Positions 11,001-22,367 of a stretch of 64,000 bases of DNA are shown here, piece by piece (position 1 is the stretch's first letter; each line of letters begins with the position of its first letter). Under the pieces are notes generated by a model, which made no database searches, was not told the origin of the DNA, and was given only the letters and a program-made list of their open reading frames with translations. The translations under genes and the position numbers were made by a program. This stretch comes from Parietaria judaica (lineage: Eukaryota > Streptophyta > Magnoliopsida > Rosales > Urticaceae): contig OX940868.1 in NCBI GenBank assembly GCA_954871525.1, positions 30,562,056 through 30,626,055 of the forward strand, written 5' to 3'.

Positions 11001-13140
11001 ATGCTCGGGCGGCGAGCAAGATGACCTTTTCCTTTTCTATGTCTTTGTTAAAAACCTGGAATTCAGGTCATTTTGTTATTAAGTTTAGACTTTCTTTTTT
11101 CAATCGAGTTTGATATTATCGTTTTTATATACCTCAATAAGGTTCGGATCTACTGTGAGCCGGTTCAAGGTAAGTGTGCCAGTTTTGTCGCTGCATAGGA
11201 CATCCATGCCAGCCATTTCCTCTATTGCTGTCATCCTCTTCGTTATAGCGCCCTTATAATAGAAACCGAAACGCACAAGGTAAGGCGAAACCGAGCAAAA
11301 CCCGATGTGAAGAGAAAAGAAAGATAAGTCAATGCTGTAGAGACATGAACCTGTTGAGAAAGCCTGTGAGATCCAATAGCAAGCGTTACAGACAAAACCG
11401 TGGGCATGGCTATCGGGATTCCTCCGATCAATAGAACCAGAAGGTTGTTGATTCCGTCTCGGTAAGAGCGTTTCTGAATGGGAAACATGACAATGATCTC
11501 GAGAATCATTCCCACAGCTATGGAGCAAATGCAGAAGTTCCCAATGGAGGTGAGAACCTGCAGATACGGAATGACACCTTTAAAAACCGGAAAATGATGG
11601 CGTTTCGGAGACTTTAGCGAAGTTTTACCAAGTACCAACCTGTTGAAAGTGTCCTACAACTATAGTTGAGTCAACCAAATGTGCAGCCTTCCCGAAGAAA
11701 GAGTGGACTCCGGTGGCTATAACCACTGCTTCAATTTCCCCGTGCTTACACGTCGAGCCAGAGAACACCTCATCACCCGTTCTCTTGGTCACCGGTAAAG
11801 ACTCTCCGGTCAGAGATGACTGGAGAAAAAATTCCCAGTTGATCACATTCCGATACCAATCATCTATCTATTAAGTTTTTGATACATTTCGCTTTGGTTT
11901 TTGTTCAAGTTTTAAGAGCTTGCCTGGTCAATTTTTAACGGGTCCCCTTCGAGAAGGCGCGCATCAGCCGGAATGATGTCACCGAGCTTTATGCTGACTA
12001 TGTCTCCCGGCACTAAGATGGCAGCGTCTTGCTCTTGCCACTGCCCATCTCTAAGAACCTGCATTTACACATATTTCATGTCATCTGATATGCTCCTGCC
12101 TGTTAATATTGTTATTATAATCTCCAAGGTTACAGAACATTACTCTCGTTTTCGGAGCTAAATGAGCCATAAGAGCCGCTGCAGCGTTCCCGGCGCTATT
12201 CTCTTCGATGAAACTGATTGTGGAATTGATTATCAGCAAGCAGATAATCCCCACAAAGTCTTGCCAGTCAGGACCTTCACCCTGAAAATGTGTTAAGTAA
12301 GACCCATTAAAGGAAGAACAAAATTGTAACTTAGCCTAAGACATATAGTCAAATATGTCCTAGGGGGTATTTTGGGTATTCTGCATTATGATGGGCCGAA
12401 TTTTCGACCCAGATCCCATATAACGTGGCTTATTGCGAGTTTTGTTTTGCCGGGTTCTATCAAAATGCTATTTTGTTGTAAGATTGATAAAATCGGAGAA
12501 ATGGAAAAAATATATAATAAAAATAGGCGCGGGAATACGGCGACTCACTCCACCGTTAGCGAGGACAATGGCCATCAATGCTGCAGCTTCCATGACCCAT
12601 GACAATGGATTCCACATGAAACCAAGAAATTTCAAAAACTTGTTCTCCTGCAATTGAATCAATTTAAAAAGTTAGAAAGTATTGAATTGTTTTTACCATT
12701 TTTTAATAATTTTAATTTGAAACATAACAAAGTCTAATTTTATTTTTTTTCACATCATGTTTCTTAGGGTACAAGAAAGCTTAATTACTATGATACTTTT
12801 GCCAATAAGTGCTCTGTTTTTGGATCTAATAATTCAAGAAAAATTACTACAAAGATAGTTAAACTCACGGGTTTCTCTTCTAGCATGTTAGGGCCAAAAA
12901 TATGCAATCTCGCTTCGGCGTCATCGGACGAAAGTCCGGCCGGCGATGTTTTTAATTGCTCGAAGACCTCTTCCAAAGGTAAACGTTCCTGGGAAACCAG
13001 CAAGCACATAAGTTATATTAGAAATAATTTCAGAAAAACGGCGATATAAAACCGTCATAGTGTAATAATCTTACCAAATCTATCCCTTCTCGATTGAAGT
13101 TCTCGGGATCAAGCAACGGCTTATTGAGCTCCTCAGCCAT
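8081..13140 (-). CDS. AHA10: P3A-type H+-ATPase, AHA10/PH5 clade
   Basis: ATP-driven proton pump of P-type subfamily 3A. I assembled 21 exons: 13075-13140, 12869-12988, 12549-12647, 12144-12281, 11924-12058, 11640-11819, 11351-11557, 11133-11252, 10936-11055, 10735-10857, 10529-10633, 10301-10445, 10048-10209, 9727-9965, 9612-9644, 9438-9519, 9096-9256, 8854-9027, 8523-8705, 8273-8439 and 8081-8177. They sum to 951 residues, the family length. Landmarks: TGESLPVT, phosphorylated Asp337 in [44 protein letters not shown], and a regulatory C-terminus ending HTV with the penultimate Thr950 kept. Several stretches ([28 protein letters not shown], the HTV end) resemble AHA10/PH5 rather than AHA1/2. 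That clade acts in vacuolar acidification and proanthocyanidin/seed-coat or petal biology; this role is inferred from the clade. Intron 5 has a GC donor. Confidence 0.92.
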
Positions 13141-13156
13141 AGTTCACCCTTCAAAC

Positions 13157-13512
13157 CTATAACAATTAGATTTAATACAAAATACTACTCATGATCAATA
13201 CACATTCCTAACAATTCATCAAATTTTCAGAATTCCGGAGCTTCGAATGTCGTACATCGGAACGTAATTTATATTACATATCTCAATAACAATATTAATG
13301 TATATAAAATAATAAAATATAAATTACAAAATTTTAAACTGTGTTCGGCAATAATTTATGCAAGACACATGATTGTGACAAATAATACAATAAAAATCAT
13401 TCAAAGGTTACTACTCTAATCCTCTTAATACACAAAAAAATTATCAAACTATGATGAATTTTTTCCAATATATATCTAGAGGTCTATAATTAACAATACT
13501 AAAAAAACCCAC
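13157..13512 (-). other. Intron in the 5' leader of the H+-ATPase gene
   Basis: Read on the minus strand, AG|GTGGGT at 13513/13512 can serve as donor and TTATAG at 13157 as acceptor, 16 bases upstream of the ATG. A leader intron is common in this gene family. The upstream leader exon holds a (CTT/GAA)n tract at about 13517-13543. Confidence 0.5.
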
Positions 13513-13513
13513 C

Positions 13514-13546
13514 TTTTTTCTTCTTCTTCTTCTTCTTCTTCTTGTG
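13514..13546. repeat. CTT/GAA trinucleotide tract in the H+-ATPase leader
   Basis: About nine CTT units on the + strand (GAA on the sense strand of the ATPase leader). Such GA-rich leaders are common in plant housekeeping promoters. Confidence 0.7.
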
Positions 13547-13559
13547 AGTGAAGATTGAA

Positions 13560-14740
13560 GAATGTTGTGAGGTTGAAGAAGCAGTGAAGTATGAGACGAG
13601 AGTGACACTTAATAGCAGGAGCATCATATCATCAGCCTTTGACTGTTGGTTGGCACTGAAGAGCAGATCATCTTCTTCTAATCATGTTGTCTTGATTTGG
13701 GTCAGTCATTTTTTTCATTATTTTATTAGGTTAAGTAGCGGCATAAGTACCCAATATTTTATTTTTTTATGACGTAAAGCTCTTTATTTTTATTTTTTTC
13801 ACAAACAAGGTTCTCAATGTTTATTCGTTCGCCTTTCTTTAAACCTCCATTCACTTTTTCAATTGATTTATCATAATTTTTAAATGCGTGGTTCAATCCT
13901 GGACATATGTCACTTTTGAGAGAAAATGAATTTTGTTTAAAGCGCATCCAAAATCCTGTTAAATCAATTGAAAAATAGACGGAATTCTGGTAGGAAGCAA
14001 ACTAGTGAGCATTGGAAACTTCAAAAAAATATTAGATTTATGTCATTGGAAAAATATTTTTTTTGGTACTTATGCCCTCAACAATATTAAGCTTATTTTA
14101 ATTTTGTATGCCGTTACACTTTTTCTTCGGGTGTAAATGGTGGTATTATTGTGAATGTGATTACGTAGATAACTTGGAAAGAAAGAGACAATATAGATTT
14201 AGGCATAACCACCTTTCAAACCTTTCCCTTCAAACCAAACGGTCTTTCTATTGCAACTTTGATTACTTTGACCTAACCATTTATATGGGTGTTGTACTTA
14301 AAAAAAATATATAAAAAAAAAACATGAACACTTAGTGGCTAATTATTAGCTTAGCAAGATATTAGTTATGACGCTATATTAATTATTATGACGTTACAAG
14401 AACCCGCTATGCTATACACACAACGACTTATAGTGTTAAAAACTATGTTCATATAATAAGGTAATTCTTACGAGAGTCACCATTCGATCATCCTCTCGCT
14501 CTTATCAATGGCGTACTTGGTTTTGGCCTTCTCATTACCAACTCTGCTTTGCAACCTTCGCTCTTCTGAGACTTAACAGATTCTTCTATTTTGGTTTCAT
14601 AAAAATTACAAAAAAAATCAATATTTTGTGAAATCTCTTCAATATACCTAACCTTTTGATATGCATGGTAATCTTGATTATGTGCATATTTTTTCGTAAA
14701 GGTAGGTGACATTGCACTAATCACTTCATTTTATGAAAGA
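13560..14740. other. Intergenic spacer, upstream of the H+-ATPase
   Basis: AT-rich. Holds the likely promoter of the minus-strand ATPase gene. A 78-codon minus-strand ORF at 14488-14724 has no recognisable similarity. Confidence 0.5.
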
Positions 14741-15155
14741 GGCTCATACAAATATTATTAGAAGCTTGACTTTGTAATTGTGTATTTATATGTAGTTGTT
14801 TATTTTAAAAATATTACATCGTACTCTTACTCTGTATTAAGCTTTTTTAATTTTATAAACAAAATCTTAAATTTTTATAAAAAAATTTAGTTCATATACT
14901 AGAGGTTAATATGCTTCAACTTATTAAAACTTGGGTAAATGAACGAAATTCTCATTTTGTGTCAAACCTTTCAAAAAAATGCCCATTGTGTGTATTTTTT
15001 ACTCTCAGAAATGGGCATTTCTTAAAAGGTTTGACATAAAATTAGGCATTTCGTACAATTTCTTTTAAAAAAACTTAAATCTAGTAAGATATTAATATAC
15101 GATCGATTAAAAGTGTTTGTCTAACTAATATTTCGATTTATATCTGCTAGAATTA
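14740..15155. repeat. Dispersed repeat, copy related to 44265-44555
   Basis: The segment from GAGGCTCATA to TCTGCTAGAATTAC can be aligned by eye with 44265-44555, apart from a roughly 130-base insertion at 14931-15064. A more diverged copy is seen around 45345-45540. No coding capacity; family unknown. Confidence 0.7.
14931..15064. mobile_element. Foldback MITE-like element with an empty site at 44457-44470
   Basis: Two inverted arms (about 14941-14988 and 15008-15056) can pair, with GACGAAAT-type ends and ATGCCCATT next to the loop. The related repeat at 44457-44470 runs straight through the insertion point, so this is an insertion into an older repeat. Flanks TTATTAAAAC and TTTTAAAAAAAC look like a degraded 9-10 base target duplication. 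Superfamily uncertain. Confidence 0.65.
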
Positions 15156-15813
15156 CAAAAATAAATGTCCGATAGCCTGACTCGAGCTTATTCGCAGGAT
15201 AAAAATGACAGAAAGAGTACTTACAGCGTACCAACCTCTTTTATCCTCGAAAATTGGATGTTACTCTTCCTTCTTTCTCATCATATTCATAGAAAAAAAA
15301 TTAGTAAAATAATAAAAAATCAAGTGTACCTAAATTTGAAAACCAAACTATTGCGAGTGAACAACAGCAACTCTGATTGATGTTTAAGAGATGTGTATTC
15401 ATATAAATATATATATATAAATAGCTATATCCTTGTCACGCTGAGCTCAAACTCCATATGACTGTCTATTCTCTCTTTGTAAATTGGTATGAGTTTTGTA
15501 AGAGATTCATCATCGGTTATGACTGAAAATTTTCTCATTACTGTGGGATTTATGAATGATGATGATGATTGTGGCACATTAAGAGACAATTCATGTTTAT
15601 TGAAACGACATAGTAGCTAGAAATGGCAACATATATCATTTATGTTAATATTGTCATTAAGAGTCTAAAATAGGTTACTTAACGATTGATCATGCAGATC
15701 AATGAAAGTAAATCTTTTTATCAAATTAAAAAAAATAGAAAATCTGAAAAATTAGGAAAGGAGAAGAATTCTTTCATATCTCCCAATGCCATGTCACTCT
15801 CTTCGGTTTTAGG

Positions 15814-15825
15814 TATAAATATATA
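15814..15825 (+). promoter_or_regulatory. TATA box of the TSJT1-MYB gene
   Basis: TATAAATATATA lies upstream of a plausible leader exon ending at 16000. Inferred from position. Confidence 0.45.
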
Positions 15826-16000
15826 GATTATTATTATTATTATTTCACTGTCGTTTTTTCATTGTTTGACAGCCTTCAGAGTTCGCGCCAAAACCATCGC
15901 TTCCCTCTCATTTCTTCACGAAACCCTCATTCTCCGGCGACTCCTCTCTCACCGGCGTGCGCGAGATCGAGTTTCTGTAACTGTTCTATTCACGGCAACG

Positions 16001-16094
16001 GTGAGGTTTTCCCTAATTGTTTGCTCGTTAGTGTTTTTGGTGATTTTTTCATCACGATGTGATGCTTAGCTCTTCGTTCTTGCTCCTTTCGCAG
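16001..16094 (+). other. Leader intron of the TSJT1-MYB gene
   Basis: CAACG|GTGAGG at 16001 and TTTCGCAG ending at 16094 form a short GT-AG intron, six bases before the ATG at 16100. Confidence 0.55.
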
Positions 16095-16099
16095 CGAAA

Positions 16100-18884
16100 A
16101 TGCTCGCAGTATTTGAGAAATCCGTGGCTCCGAGCCCCGAAGCACTTCAGATCGCTCACTCTGAAGCCGTTTCGGCTCTCAAAGATGGTTTCTTGGCTCG
16201 CCATTTCGCCTCGGTCAACCCTTCCTCTGTCACGGTCGACCTCGGCTCGTCGGGATTCATGGCGTACTCTCTTGACAGACAGAACACTCTTCCAAGGTAC
16301 GATCGCATCCTCTTTGACTTAAAATGGTTGAGCAGATTGTTCTTGATCTGGCTTTTTTCGGAATCGTGTTTGTTTTTCGAAAAAATTGAGGGAAAAAGAA
16401 GATCAGAATCGTCTTTCTTGGTTTCAATACCATCCATAAGGTCATAAGATTTTAGATTCAGATGATCTAGTATCGGTTTAGATTAGTGCTGATTAGTGGG
16501 CCTGATTAGTGCTGTGCTGATTAGTGGGCCTGATTAGTGCTGATTGGTGCTGATTAGTGGGCCTGATTAGTGCTGATTGGTGGGTTTTCCTTCCATAATT
16601 CAGCCTTATTACTTTGATTTTTTCCAATAAGGAAACGATTGAATGTTTCCACCCCTATTTGTTCCATGATTTATGGGTCTACTGGAGCTACCCACTTCGA
16701 TCAATTAGCCAAGGCCGAATGACATATAGGCACCTAGGGTTAGGATTTTCTTTATATTATGGATTGTTATTGTCTTCAGAACATCTTTTGGAGAGAAGCG
16801 TCATAGCTCTCTAAGGATTGACGGAGTTTATGTGTTTTACCCTTTTCCGATCAATAAACGATTCAGGCCCATACTTTTTGTGTGAGTTTTGCTGTTCGGG
16901 TTCTATCAGTTTGACTGTCCTTTTTCTTCCATTTCTGTAAATTCAATCCGTGTGAATCAATCAACGCTGATACGATTGTGGCTTTGGTTTCTCAGGCTGT
17001 TCGCGGTGGTGGACGACATCTTCTGCTTGTTCAACGGCCACATCGAGAACGTGGTGACTCTGAAGCAACAGTACGGGCTCGGAAAAACTGGCAACGAGGC
17101 GAGCATCGTGATCGAAGCTTATAGAAAGCTCCGTGATCGAGGCCCTTTCTCGCCCGACCAGGTCGTGAGGGACATTGAAGGGAAGTTCACCTTCGTCCTC
17201 TTCGACAGCACCAAGAAAGCCTCCTACTTCGCCACTGTGAGTGGATAAAAAGTTTCTATATCTTGAAATTTAATGTGTTTGAGAAAGTTGAGAGTAATGT
17301 GGTTTGTTTGGTGATTATTGTGCAGGATTCTGATGGAGACTTGCCATTCTTCTGGGGAACGGATTCACAAGGCTACGTTGTTCTTTCTGACAGCTCTGAG
17401 ATTGTCAAGACTGGCTGTGGCAAATCCTTCGCGCCATTCCCGAAAGGTAACAATCTATATAATTTTATAATCTCTTTGTTTTCATGTTTATGAGTTTGTG
17501 TTGACCCAAATCTGGTTTTTTTTCTTTTCGGATTCTTCTTTTCTATTGTAGTCTTTTTCCATTTTGTGAATTTTGTCGCTTTTGTCCGTAGTTTGAGCCG
17601 AGCGATATAATAAAGAATTCGAGGGAAAGTTTGGAGTTCAAAGTAAAAAAATTACATCTTTTTTGAAGCTTTGTGATGGTAAATGGACCAATGTTCATTT
17701 TTTATATTTTTGTTTTTTAATCCCTTCTTCATTGTTGATCTTCTTAAAAGGTAAAACCAGCAATACATTATGGTCTACTTGGACTGTGGAAGAGGACACG
17801 ATCTTGGAGAGAGGCGTGAAACAATCAGGGAAAAAATGGACATTGATAGGTAAGCGTTTAATTAAATTATTTTCCATTTATAATGAATCAATATTAATGT
17901 AATTTTCTTCTTTCGCAGCCAAAAATATTGCGAAAAAATCTGCTGATCAGTGTCGGACCCGCTGGAATAGAGTCTTAGATCCGACTATCGTAAAAGGCGA
18001 TTTTACAATAGAGGTTCGAACACTTCTTGTATTAATTTGGTTTAATCACTTATTGTTATATATAATGGAATCCTTATATATGTTTTTGTTGTAATGTAGG
18101 AAGACAAAAAGCTAACTGAAGCGGTTCAAAAGCTTGGGACGACAAAATGGGCAGAGATAGCCCTTGAAATCCCGGGGCGAAAAGACTATCAATGTCGACA
18201 AAGGTCCGTGTGATCTTCTTACACACAGATTTTCTAGCTGCGATTTTATTAACCTCTGAATCGTTATTTAATTCTTTTAAAAGGTGGTTCAACGCTTTGG
18301 ATAAAGAACGGAAAGGCCCGTGGGATGAGGATGAGAAGAAACGATTAGTGATAGAGCATAGGAGACACGGTAACGAGTGGCTGAAGATAGGGAATTTGCT
18401 ACAAAGGTACCAAAATACAGTTTAAGAGTTGTTGATGTGTCTTTGTCTCTGTTTCTTTTACAATGCTAGATTCGGTTTTTTAACACTGTCTCTGTTTCTT
18501 TTACAATGCTTGATTCAATTTTTTTTTTTTTTAAACTTAATATGCAGATCTGCAAGCTCGGCAAGAAATAAATTTAGAGAAATGGAAAAGAAGTCTGGTG
18601 GACGCTTGGATGATTGGTCACCCAAAGTAAGTACGGAATCACCTGGGAAGAGTGTAACCGAATGTGGTGAAAGTTCAGAACGGACAACGGCAGAGAACAA
18701 TGCTTTGCGCCACAAGATTCCTCGAACGAGCTCAGAATCTGAGAAGATTCCAGCAACGCCGGCTTCGAGATTCTGTCCCGGTTGCTTCTTAAGGCGATGC
18801 GCTTCAAAATTCAAGAACATGCCCTCCATCTTGAGGAGACGTACAGGTTCGAAAAAGTGTTTGTTTTGCCGTAATGAGGTTTAA
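16100..18884 (+). CDS. TSJT1/DUF3700 (YGL-LRDR) protein fused to three MYB repeats
   Basis: Eight exons fit in one frame: 16100-16296, 16996-17236, 17326-17446, 17751-17849, 17919-18013, 18100-18203, 18284-18406 and 18548-18884, giving 438 residues. Exons 1-3 (about residues 1-186) are a stem-specific TSJT1/aluminium-induced protein of the glutamine-amidotransferase-like fold, with the hallmark YGL (92-94) and LRDR (111-114), VVDDIFCLF, and CGKSFAPFPK at the end. The family's usual last exon (starting GCFFTSSGGL) is missing. Instead exon 4, in the same phase 1, starts three MYB/SANT repeats at about 197-240, 248-297 and 298-341 (WTVEED, CRTRWNRVL, CRQRWFNAL, GPWDEDE), similar to multi-repeat MYBs of the SNAPC4/MYB4R kind. 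The tail has CPGCF and CLFC cysteine pairs. A fusion gene is my preferred reading. Two overlapping transcription units remain possible, because a separate start for the MYB half cannot be excluded. Confidence 0.7.
16483..16584. repeat. Minisatellite in intron 1 of the TSJT1-MYB gene
   Basis: Irregular tandem copies built from GATTAGTGCT and GATTAGTGGGCCT modules. Lies within the roughly 700-base first coding intron. Confidence 0.85.
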
Positions 18885-20105
18885 TTAGATATATAGGTAT
18901 AGATACATATACTTTGGAGATTACTGTTGTTCAAAAATTGTATAGTCTATGGTCTTGTGTGGTACATATACTTTGGAGATTACTGTTGTTAGTCCGATTA
19001 TTGGTATTTTTCTGGTATGTCCATGTGTCTTGTTCGGCTTTCCATTTCACTCCAATTACCAGTTTATGTTCAAAACCCTCCCAATAATGCCAAAAACTAG
19101 CTAGATTTACATTTTTTCTTTTCTGATTTAGATCTTATAGTTAAACGATATAGGTAGATCTCATGGTTTTTAGCCGGAATCGTTTATGCAAGCACAAGTT
19201 TGGTGGCCGTTGCTTTGTGCCGTTTGTGTCCATAAAGTCCTACGTGGCCGATCTTTAGAACTAACATTTTCCTCAAATAAAATTATTAGCAATTTTATGT
19301 AGCTTGTAGTTGTGCCAAGCATTCTAATAGTTCTCATTTTCAATATCTCTCTCACCCTTCTCATATTATATTATCACGTTTTTATGCAATTAAATACTCT
19401 CAAACAGAGAGATTGACTAATAATGGTGTTCCACGAGTTGACTTAGCATCCCATTCTCAATGTGTTCAAACAAGTCAACAGCTATATTTGTGCATCTTAT
19501 TAATCAACTTGTATTATTCCTATGAATGGTTAAGAATCTTATGTTGTTTGGCGCTTTCTCGTTGTTTCTTAAGTAGCTTGTTTTTGGGGGGTCTTAAGTT
19601 CAAATGAACAACAGTCCAAAAATAATGAGATTCGACCTAGGATTAGGATAAGTGAGCCAAAAGAGCCATTAGCTTGAGAGTATATATTAAGAATCTCGCA
19701 CATTAGACACGGCAGAGTAGGCTATCCGGAATGGACAACGTGAGTATCGGTGTCATAATATGAGCGTTAATTGAAGGTTTATAAACCGGCCCTCGGTACG
19801 AACCATCAATAAGATTCCGATCAAAATCAGTGTTGATCACAAATTTTGGAACAATCAAACTTACAAGTTTTGAAACTATAAAGCATTAAATTAATTGTTG
19901 ATGCAAACTTTATGACAAAAAGGTATAAAAGGGAGATACAAGTGCCTGCAATTTAAAAGGTAAAAAAGCAAATCCATTATGAAACCACAAGTGTTATCAT
20001 ATATGTAAATTTCCATTATTGAATATAAAATTAAGTATAATGGAAGGAGAAAGTGTCAAGTAAAATAATTTAGTCATAATGCTACAACAAACTCCAGAAC
20101 TTGGA
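18885..20105. other. Spacer with the left edge of the tandem duplication
   Basis: AT-rich 3' flank of the TSJT1-MYB gene. From about 19332 onward every base is repeated 14079 bases downstream. A 64-codon ORF at 19413-19607 recurs in the second unit only because the DNA is duplicated. Confidence 0.6.
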
Positions 20106-22367
20106 TTAGAATACTCTATTCATCCAATCAAGATATCTCTTTATGATTCCCATCATCTCCCCGCCCGGAAAACGTCCGAGGCACCCTCTCGAGGCGGCAA
20201 CCTCGTTCAACTCACAGACCGAATCACCGGCAAAGGCTCGAAGTTGCTTCTTGGTCGCCTCCTGTTCGGTTCCTACTCTATCCTCCAGTTCCTCTCCCGA
20301 TTCGATGGTCGGAAGAGGGAACGGATCGGTCGAAACTCCCAATATGGAATCCACACCGACTGCACTGACAAAGTCGCTCAGGCGACATATGGAGAACGGG
20401 ACTGGCTCGAAGCTGTGGTCTCCGTACTCGACGGGGGTGGAGTGATCCCCTGTGACACACAAGAAGTACTTGAAACCCCCACTAGATTCGGCCTCCCAAA
20501 GAAACCGTGCAAGCTGTCCGATAGCTCGGTCAACAGCCTCCAAGCCTTTGACTTTGTAGATGCTCGCCTTATCGTGGCCTGCATCGTCTATCGCCTGCCA
20601 TTTCAGGCCGTAGAGGAATGTCAAGACACCGTGTTTTAGAACCGAGTTCTAAAACCTCACTTTATATTATTATAGCTCTACATTATAAATATGCACTATA
20701 AAGAACAACGAGAGACAGAAGCAAAAAGGGTTTGCCACCTTTATGTGAAGAAATCCAAAATCGTAGCCATCAGAGCGGCCCGGTTTGTGCTCATCTTGGC
20801 CGGGCACGAAAACGTCGGGACAGGATCGCAAAGGAGCAGATAGTGCCTGGGCTATTGCACTTGCCTTTGACGTTAAAAGAGTACGATAGTCTCCGGTTGC
20901 TCCGGGGGCTTCAAGGATGTCAATGCCGAGAGATAAGCCTAAGCCGGTGATGATTTTCGTGGGGGCCACCATGCATGGCCACAGTCCATGTTTCTTTTCA
21001 AATGGTGGAACCTATATTTCAAATTTTGGAAAAGACGAACACTGTTTACAAACTCTTCTTAGAAGAATTATTGCCACGAAGAACGTAATAATACAAGGCA
21101 ACGGACATCGATTCTAATACCACAGCCTCGTAAGAGTACCTGATTGGCAATGTTCTTCCCTTCCGCTGCCCGCTCTGCATTGAGCGGGTGAGAGACCAAT
21201 CCGCGATATTTCCTTTGACAGCTCATTAACGACGTTCGCAGTGTGTTTCGCTTCTTCAGTATCGTCTAGAGCCTCGGCCTTCAAAAGCAGATGGTTGTCC
21301 TTTAGTGGGTCCGTTCCTGATATGTTCCCGCTCAGTTTCGGCCCTTTTACGACCACTCCACACCGATGCTCTGTAGCATACCTGTTCGAAACAATACCAA
21401 GTCAGGAATCCTCTCCGAGCAACTTAAACTACAATCCTTAAGGCCTAAACTTCGACGTGTAAACGAACCCAATTATACGAAATTCACAAGAATATCCACC
21501 TGACTCTTACTTCATACTCCGGGAAAGATGGCAATTTCATTCCATCAAGCGCTGCACAAAGTATCGGGCCTTCTTTCTCAAAGTGCCTATCGGCTCTTCT
21601 ACTGATAACCACTCCGGTTTTCTCATCCAAAGTTGCAAAATTAGACTACAGAAACCCAAAAATAAAAATTGCAATCAAAATGCTAGAATTAGGGGCGCAA
21701 ACTGGACAGGGAACCATTTTTCGGGATTTATTCTAGTCCGGTACTAGTTTTCGGTATTTTTAATAATCCATCCTGGTCCTCGTAAACCATTTCTCCAGTA
21801 ACCAGTACCAGGATCGGTTAACGAGCCAATTTTTCCATAAGCCCTGAAAAATTCAGTAAAACAGAAAACCAGTAATAATTGGTGGCGTAACTGATGCGGG
21901 TCGAAAACTCCAAAAACTGGTAACAGATTTTCAAACCGATAACAATAAACCCGAGCTAGAAGATAACAAAAGCGATCTCCGAGTAACATGAATTAAAACT
22001 AGCATCATGAACGTAAGAACATAAAATCCCGAACAAATTAAACATAAGAGTAAACACCGGAATAAGAATTTAAAGGCGATATCACCGGGTGACATGGCCA
22101 ACCCAGCGCCCATAGACTCGAACGCTCCTTGGCCGCGATAGTAAACCCTCGGATCGTAGCCGAGGAGCGAGAGGTGCGGCGTGGCGCTTCCGCAGCCCAG
22201 GCCCGCCTCCACAGGGTCCATCAGCCCGTTCACCCCGGCGGAGGCGATGGCGTCGAGATTGGGGATTCTCGCCGCCTCTTGAGTCCGAACCTCGGTATCG
22301 CCACATCTTTCAAACCATAAATCAGCACAAACGCCACTCTCTTCTTGACCTGCTCCGAATTCCCCAT
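20106..22367 (-). pseudogene. ApgM-type phosphoglycerate mutase pseudogene, copy 1
   Basis: Remnant of a plant cofactor-independent phosphoglycerate mutase of the archaeal (ApgM, alkaline phosphatase superfamily) type. Five exons are recognisable: about 22069-22367, 21500-21645, 21140-21381, 20739-21011 and 20106-20594, with conserved GLGCGSATPHLSLLGYDP, GAGLAMSPGDIAFK, DILEAPGATGDY, IDDAGHDK, VTGDHSTPVEYGDHS and GCLGRFPGGE. Lesions seen: the metal-binding Asp of the N-terminal LIDGLGD motif reads LIYGLKD; about 10 bases are lost near 22277, breaking the frame after GLK; the exon 1 donor after AFK reads TT instead of GT (about 22068); one extra base near 21196 shifts frame after KEISRI. The last two exons remain open. 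The identical lesions occur in copy 2. Confidence 0.8.
21660..22060. repeat. Repeat-like insertion in the ApgM pseudogene intron 1
   Basis: Contains AGGGGCGCAAACTGG and several GGTACCAGG/CCAGTAACC-type short inverted words, as in degraded hAT-like elements. No ends could be defined. Also present at 35739-36139. Confidence 0.3.

Noticed and set aside
16483..16584. CRISPR-like repeat array
   Set aside because: Repeats are irregular, without unique spacers, and lie in an intron of a plant gene.
20079..20639. 186-codon plus-strand ORF (also at 34158-34718)
   Set aside because: Antisense to the last exon of the phosphoglycerate mutase relic, whose minus-strand frame clearly matches the family.
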